From positions 1 to 64,000 of the forward strand of contig JAVYIG010005318.1 in assembly GCA_035222895.1 (NCBI GenBank): a stretch of 64,000 nt of DNA, written 5' to 3'. This stretch comes from Strongylocentrotus droebachiensis (taxonomy: Eukaryota > Echinodermata > Echinoidea > Camarodonta > Strongylocentrotidae). The position numbers and the translations under genes are program-made. The notes below the pieces were generated by a model. The model was not told the origin of the DNA, did no database searches, and saw only the letters and a program-made list of their open reading frames with translations. Of the stretch, positions 60,866 to 64,000 are shown piece after piece (positions within the stretch are counted from its first letter, which is position 1; every line of letters starts with the position of its first letter).

Positions 60866-62954
60866 TTAATTCAATTTTTTCAAAAACATACCATTTGACC
60901 CAAATGTCTGATTTTAATAAGACTACTTTTCTACTACATCAGCAATATTCCATGGGTATCATCTACAAGATGTTCCTATCCATTTCTCTATTTATTTGCA
61001 TTTTAACTGATATTTATACTGGCATGAGATTCTAACCTATTGGTGTTCATATCCACTTCTGTGGAAAGCATTTGCATTTCACTGAAATATATGCAGAGCT
61101 ATTATGTCTTATTGTCTCTCCCACCCAAAACTTTTCTCTTTTTTTGGCTACCGTAATTTCATTTCCAATATTTCTCCATGATAATAATGAGATAAAAGAT
61201 AATCTCACATCATGCAGGAATGAGTGTGCCATTTGCATAATAAAACAATGTCATGTTCGGTATTTTGGGAACTAGCATTTAACTTCATAAGGGAAGCATA
61301 TGTAAATTATATTAATAAAAGATTAAGTTTACGGAAGATTGTATTACCAATAAGTCCTTTCACTAAAAATAGAAAAGAAAATAACAAATGAAAGGATAGG
61401 TAAATCATATCAACAGGCGGGACACATTAGATATCGTGTTCTCAAAAACCCTTCCCCTTTAAAAGGGAAAACCCCAAGTGTAATATATTACATTTTTAAT
61501 GGAAATTAGTTTACCTAATGGCAAGTTTCATGAGAGCCGCTATATTGAAGTATTGAGGAATTCAAGTGGAAAAACAAACGTCAGATACGACAAGCTAAAA
61601 ATGTCACTGACCTTATGTACAAATATGCATTACAATTCATACATGCTTCTACGGCGATGGTCAAGTTGCCAGAAGCTCACCCTACATAGCAACAACTAAT
61701 GCATGTAACTGAATGCTGACAAACAAAATACAGTAAATCATGATGGCTAAATGCAATGTTCATTTCTTGTTACTAATATTTGTGAATTGGTCTACTGTTG
61801 TTATTATTTTAGTTTCAACGGCGCGTACCCTTTGGTTGTGAATATTTTACCCCATCTATTGTTTCATCAAACAGCCTTCCACCCACACACAGCTATAACA
61901 TGCAAACATTAATAGCTGTAACTGATATGAGTGGGCAACAAGGGTGAGATCTCATGGGAAATTGGTAATTGAATACCCCGCCTTTTTGAAAAGGGAATTT
62001 CCCAAACGGATAATAAGTACATTAAAAACAAACTATTGAATTCTATAATTTAGTTGATTAATGAATTATCAAGTAGCCTGTCTTTTTGACAGGAAATAAC
62101 CCAACTGACTTAATGATTTTGAAATGGCAACAACAATCTTTCTTATAAAACTGTGTTTCTACAAGGGAAGGCAAGTTTGAAATACTTGACCCTAATTTTT
62201 TGCCCCTCATACATGAGCTAGTCCAAGAATTTCATACACTAGTACTGATATGAAAAGCCCTCTCTTATTAAATGCAATTTTAAAAAAAAATCTTTTTTGT
62301 GAATATATTTTTGCGTTCAGATAAATTCAAATTTTTATGGCTAGTCTGGTTCTTTAGATTACATGAGATAGCTACAATGTATTTCTCTTTAATTATCTAT
62401 AAGTCTTAATGTCAATTTTTTTCATATTTACATTGTATTGCATTTATTTGAATATGTTATGATGTAAATTCCACTCAATTAAACTGTTGAGCTGCAATAC
62501 CTTTTCAAATCAAATAAAAAATATGGGATATCACTATATCATCCTAAATAATCATATTCTCTAGATATTCTCATTATCAAAGCATGCAAAAATAATTTCA
62601 CTGAATAGAATTTGCTATTACTCTATTCCTGCTATCCAAATGATTTTAGCCTGAACTTGTTGCCATGCATTGCTAATGTGCAATAGCATCTTCAAGGACG
62701 ATTTGTATACAGTTTAAAAGAAATCAATTACACAGAGTCTGGGTTTACGTTTGAAGTGAAAACAAAAAGTGCAGAGCTTGATAAATAATGTATATCTTCT
62801 GATTGTACATCACACGCTCCAGCTACAATTACTTTGTGGTTGATTTATGAAATTTATTGAATGCCCAACTTCAACCGTGAACCCAACACTACACCAATCG
62901 TTAAACCTTTTACCACTACACCTAACCTGAAACCCAACTCTTCCCTAAAGACCA

Positions 62955-63252
62955 GGGGGGTGTTTCACAAAGATCCTAAGTCGAACTTATCTCTAAATTG
63001 GACTTAACAATTATGGAAAGCTGTTAGCATCTATGAAAATATTTTGTAAAAGTTATTTTAAAAGGCATAAAATGTTGATTCAAATCATTCATATTTTCTA
63101 TTATCAAGGAGATTTCACGTTCCTGATGTGGAATTTATATAAAAAAAAGTCTAAAATACTTGAATATATTTCAAGGCTACAAATGGCTCTCCATAATGTT
63201 TAAGTCCAAATTAGAGATAAGTTCGACTTAGTATCTTTGTGAAACACCCCCC
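62955..63252. mobile_element. TIR MITE, GGGGGGTGTTTCACAAA family, copy 2
   Basis: Ends GGGGGGTGTTTCACAAAGAT and ATCTTTGTGAAACACCCCCC are perfect inverted repeats; TIRs continue with cctaagtcgaactta. It is less diverged at its ends than copy 1 at 35213. Confidence 0.93.
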
Positions 63253-64000
63253 TGACCATGTATCTTTGATGAAAAAGAGCTTGGGGAAATCGTCGCCGGA
63301 GAAAATATCGGATCACCTATCTTCCAACCTCACAAGATGCGAATACAGTACGTAATAGTCTTAAATAATATGTTATGATATTACTGAAGTATGTGCAAAT
63401 GACATTTAATACCAAATACATAGCTGGCTGTCAATCTGTCAAAGGAAAAGTCATTTTTACATAAAGTGTCCATTAGTATCTGCTGTGAAGGGAAAAATAA
63501 AATATAATAATTGATTTGATTACAACAAAGCGATTTTTGATTGATACATGTAATGATTTTCATGCAGTATGTCTGTAATATCAGCACCCTAGTATATATA
63601 AAAAGATAAAAGTAAAGAAGAAAACAAAGTATAATTCCATGCTTTTATACACAGTTTGGCATCAAGGATATTAAGTTCGATATATATACATGTTTGCATG
63701 ATAAAATAGTTGTATTCATGTCAAATAACATAAGGATATTCATATGAACACTACATGAGTGTCCAACAATCTAACAGCAGAATTCTACAATGACATTGGT
63801 GAATATATATGACAAACATAATATCAACAATGCATGACTAGTTTATATTTGCCTCTAAAAAAAAATTAAGTGGCAAGGCTTATAATAAGATTCTGTCCAT
63901 AAAAGCTACATGGGGGAATTCATAATAAGTTTGTGAAAAGTTCACATTTTCACCTTGCCACTGCAAGAAAATCAAAGGCTTTTTGGGGTGGTTTACGGGT

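Larger units (their letters stand above)
42505..64000 (-). other. KCNMA1: Large Slo1 intron (at least 21.5 kb), upstream part outside the window
   Basis: No further conserved Slo1 exon (the one encoding the ANLFSMRSF-type end, or anything upstream) was found in this stretch, so I read it as intron. It contains hairpin repeats, TIR elements, SINEs, satellites and two candidate phase-0 cassette exons (49266-49313 and 54391-54462). An independent gene inside the intron cannot be excluded but none is recognised. Confidence 0.65.

Overview
This is a eukaryotic, AT-rich, intron-dominated window. There are no operons, no ribosome-binding-site-linked reading frames and no long ORFs. The only gene I recognise lies on the minus strand. 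It is the 3' portion of a Slo1/KCNMA1 large-conductance Ca2+- and voltage-activated potassium channel (BK) alpha subunit. The protein is clearly animal Slo1 but not vertebrate: the RCK2 core and calcium bowl are almost invariant, while the linker and C-terminal tail are lineage-specific. Together with tRNA-derived SINEs and many short inverted-repeat elements, this suggests an invertebrate deuterostome, probably an echinoderm. The species is an inference.

Gene layout, read right to left. Core exons are 42504-42392, 41965-41897, 39872-39786, 38704-38628, 35795-35697, 25692-25632, 15024-14898, 14043-13819, 12830-12500, 8845-8744, 8106-7976, 7214-7020 and 6608-6054 (TAG stop). All have AG acceptors and GT donors. 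The phases match at every junction, and the core exons add to 2172 nt (723 codons plus stop). They encode the end of RCK1, the RCK1-RCK2 linker with a CxxCH haem-type motif, and all of RCK2 with the calcium bowl. The pore and voltage sensor must lie beyond base 64000. Several further exons of length divisible by three sit between core exons and look like cassette exons. They are 31297-31226, 30114-29962, 29171-29139, 36356-36345 and 21286-21179 in the linker, and 49313-49266 and 54462-54391 in the large upstream intron.

1-6053 is downstream of the stop codon (3'UTR and intergenic) and carries one TTAA-flanked MITE. 42505-64000 is read as one large upstream intron.

The introns are full of repeats. 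These include at least 14 copies of a ~70-85 bp hairpin repeat (core AGCCAGAAGGGC / GCCCTTCTGGCT), several TIR MITE families (some nested, two sharing an internal core), a non-LTR reverse-transcriptase fragment, tRNA-derived SINEs, a ~311 bp satellite interrupted by a ~390 bp near-perfect palindrome, and long GA, GGA and AGT tracts. At three exons the intron just downstream of the donor has been tandemly duplicated. The 10.6 kb intron contains a candidate recursive splice site (AG immediately followed by GTAAGT). The palindrome TACCGGTA occurs ten times, far more than base composition predicts.
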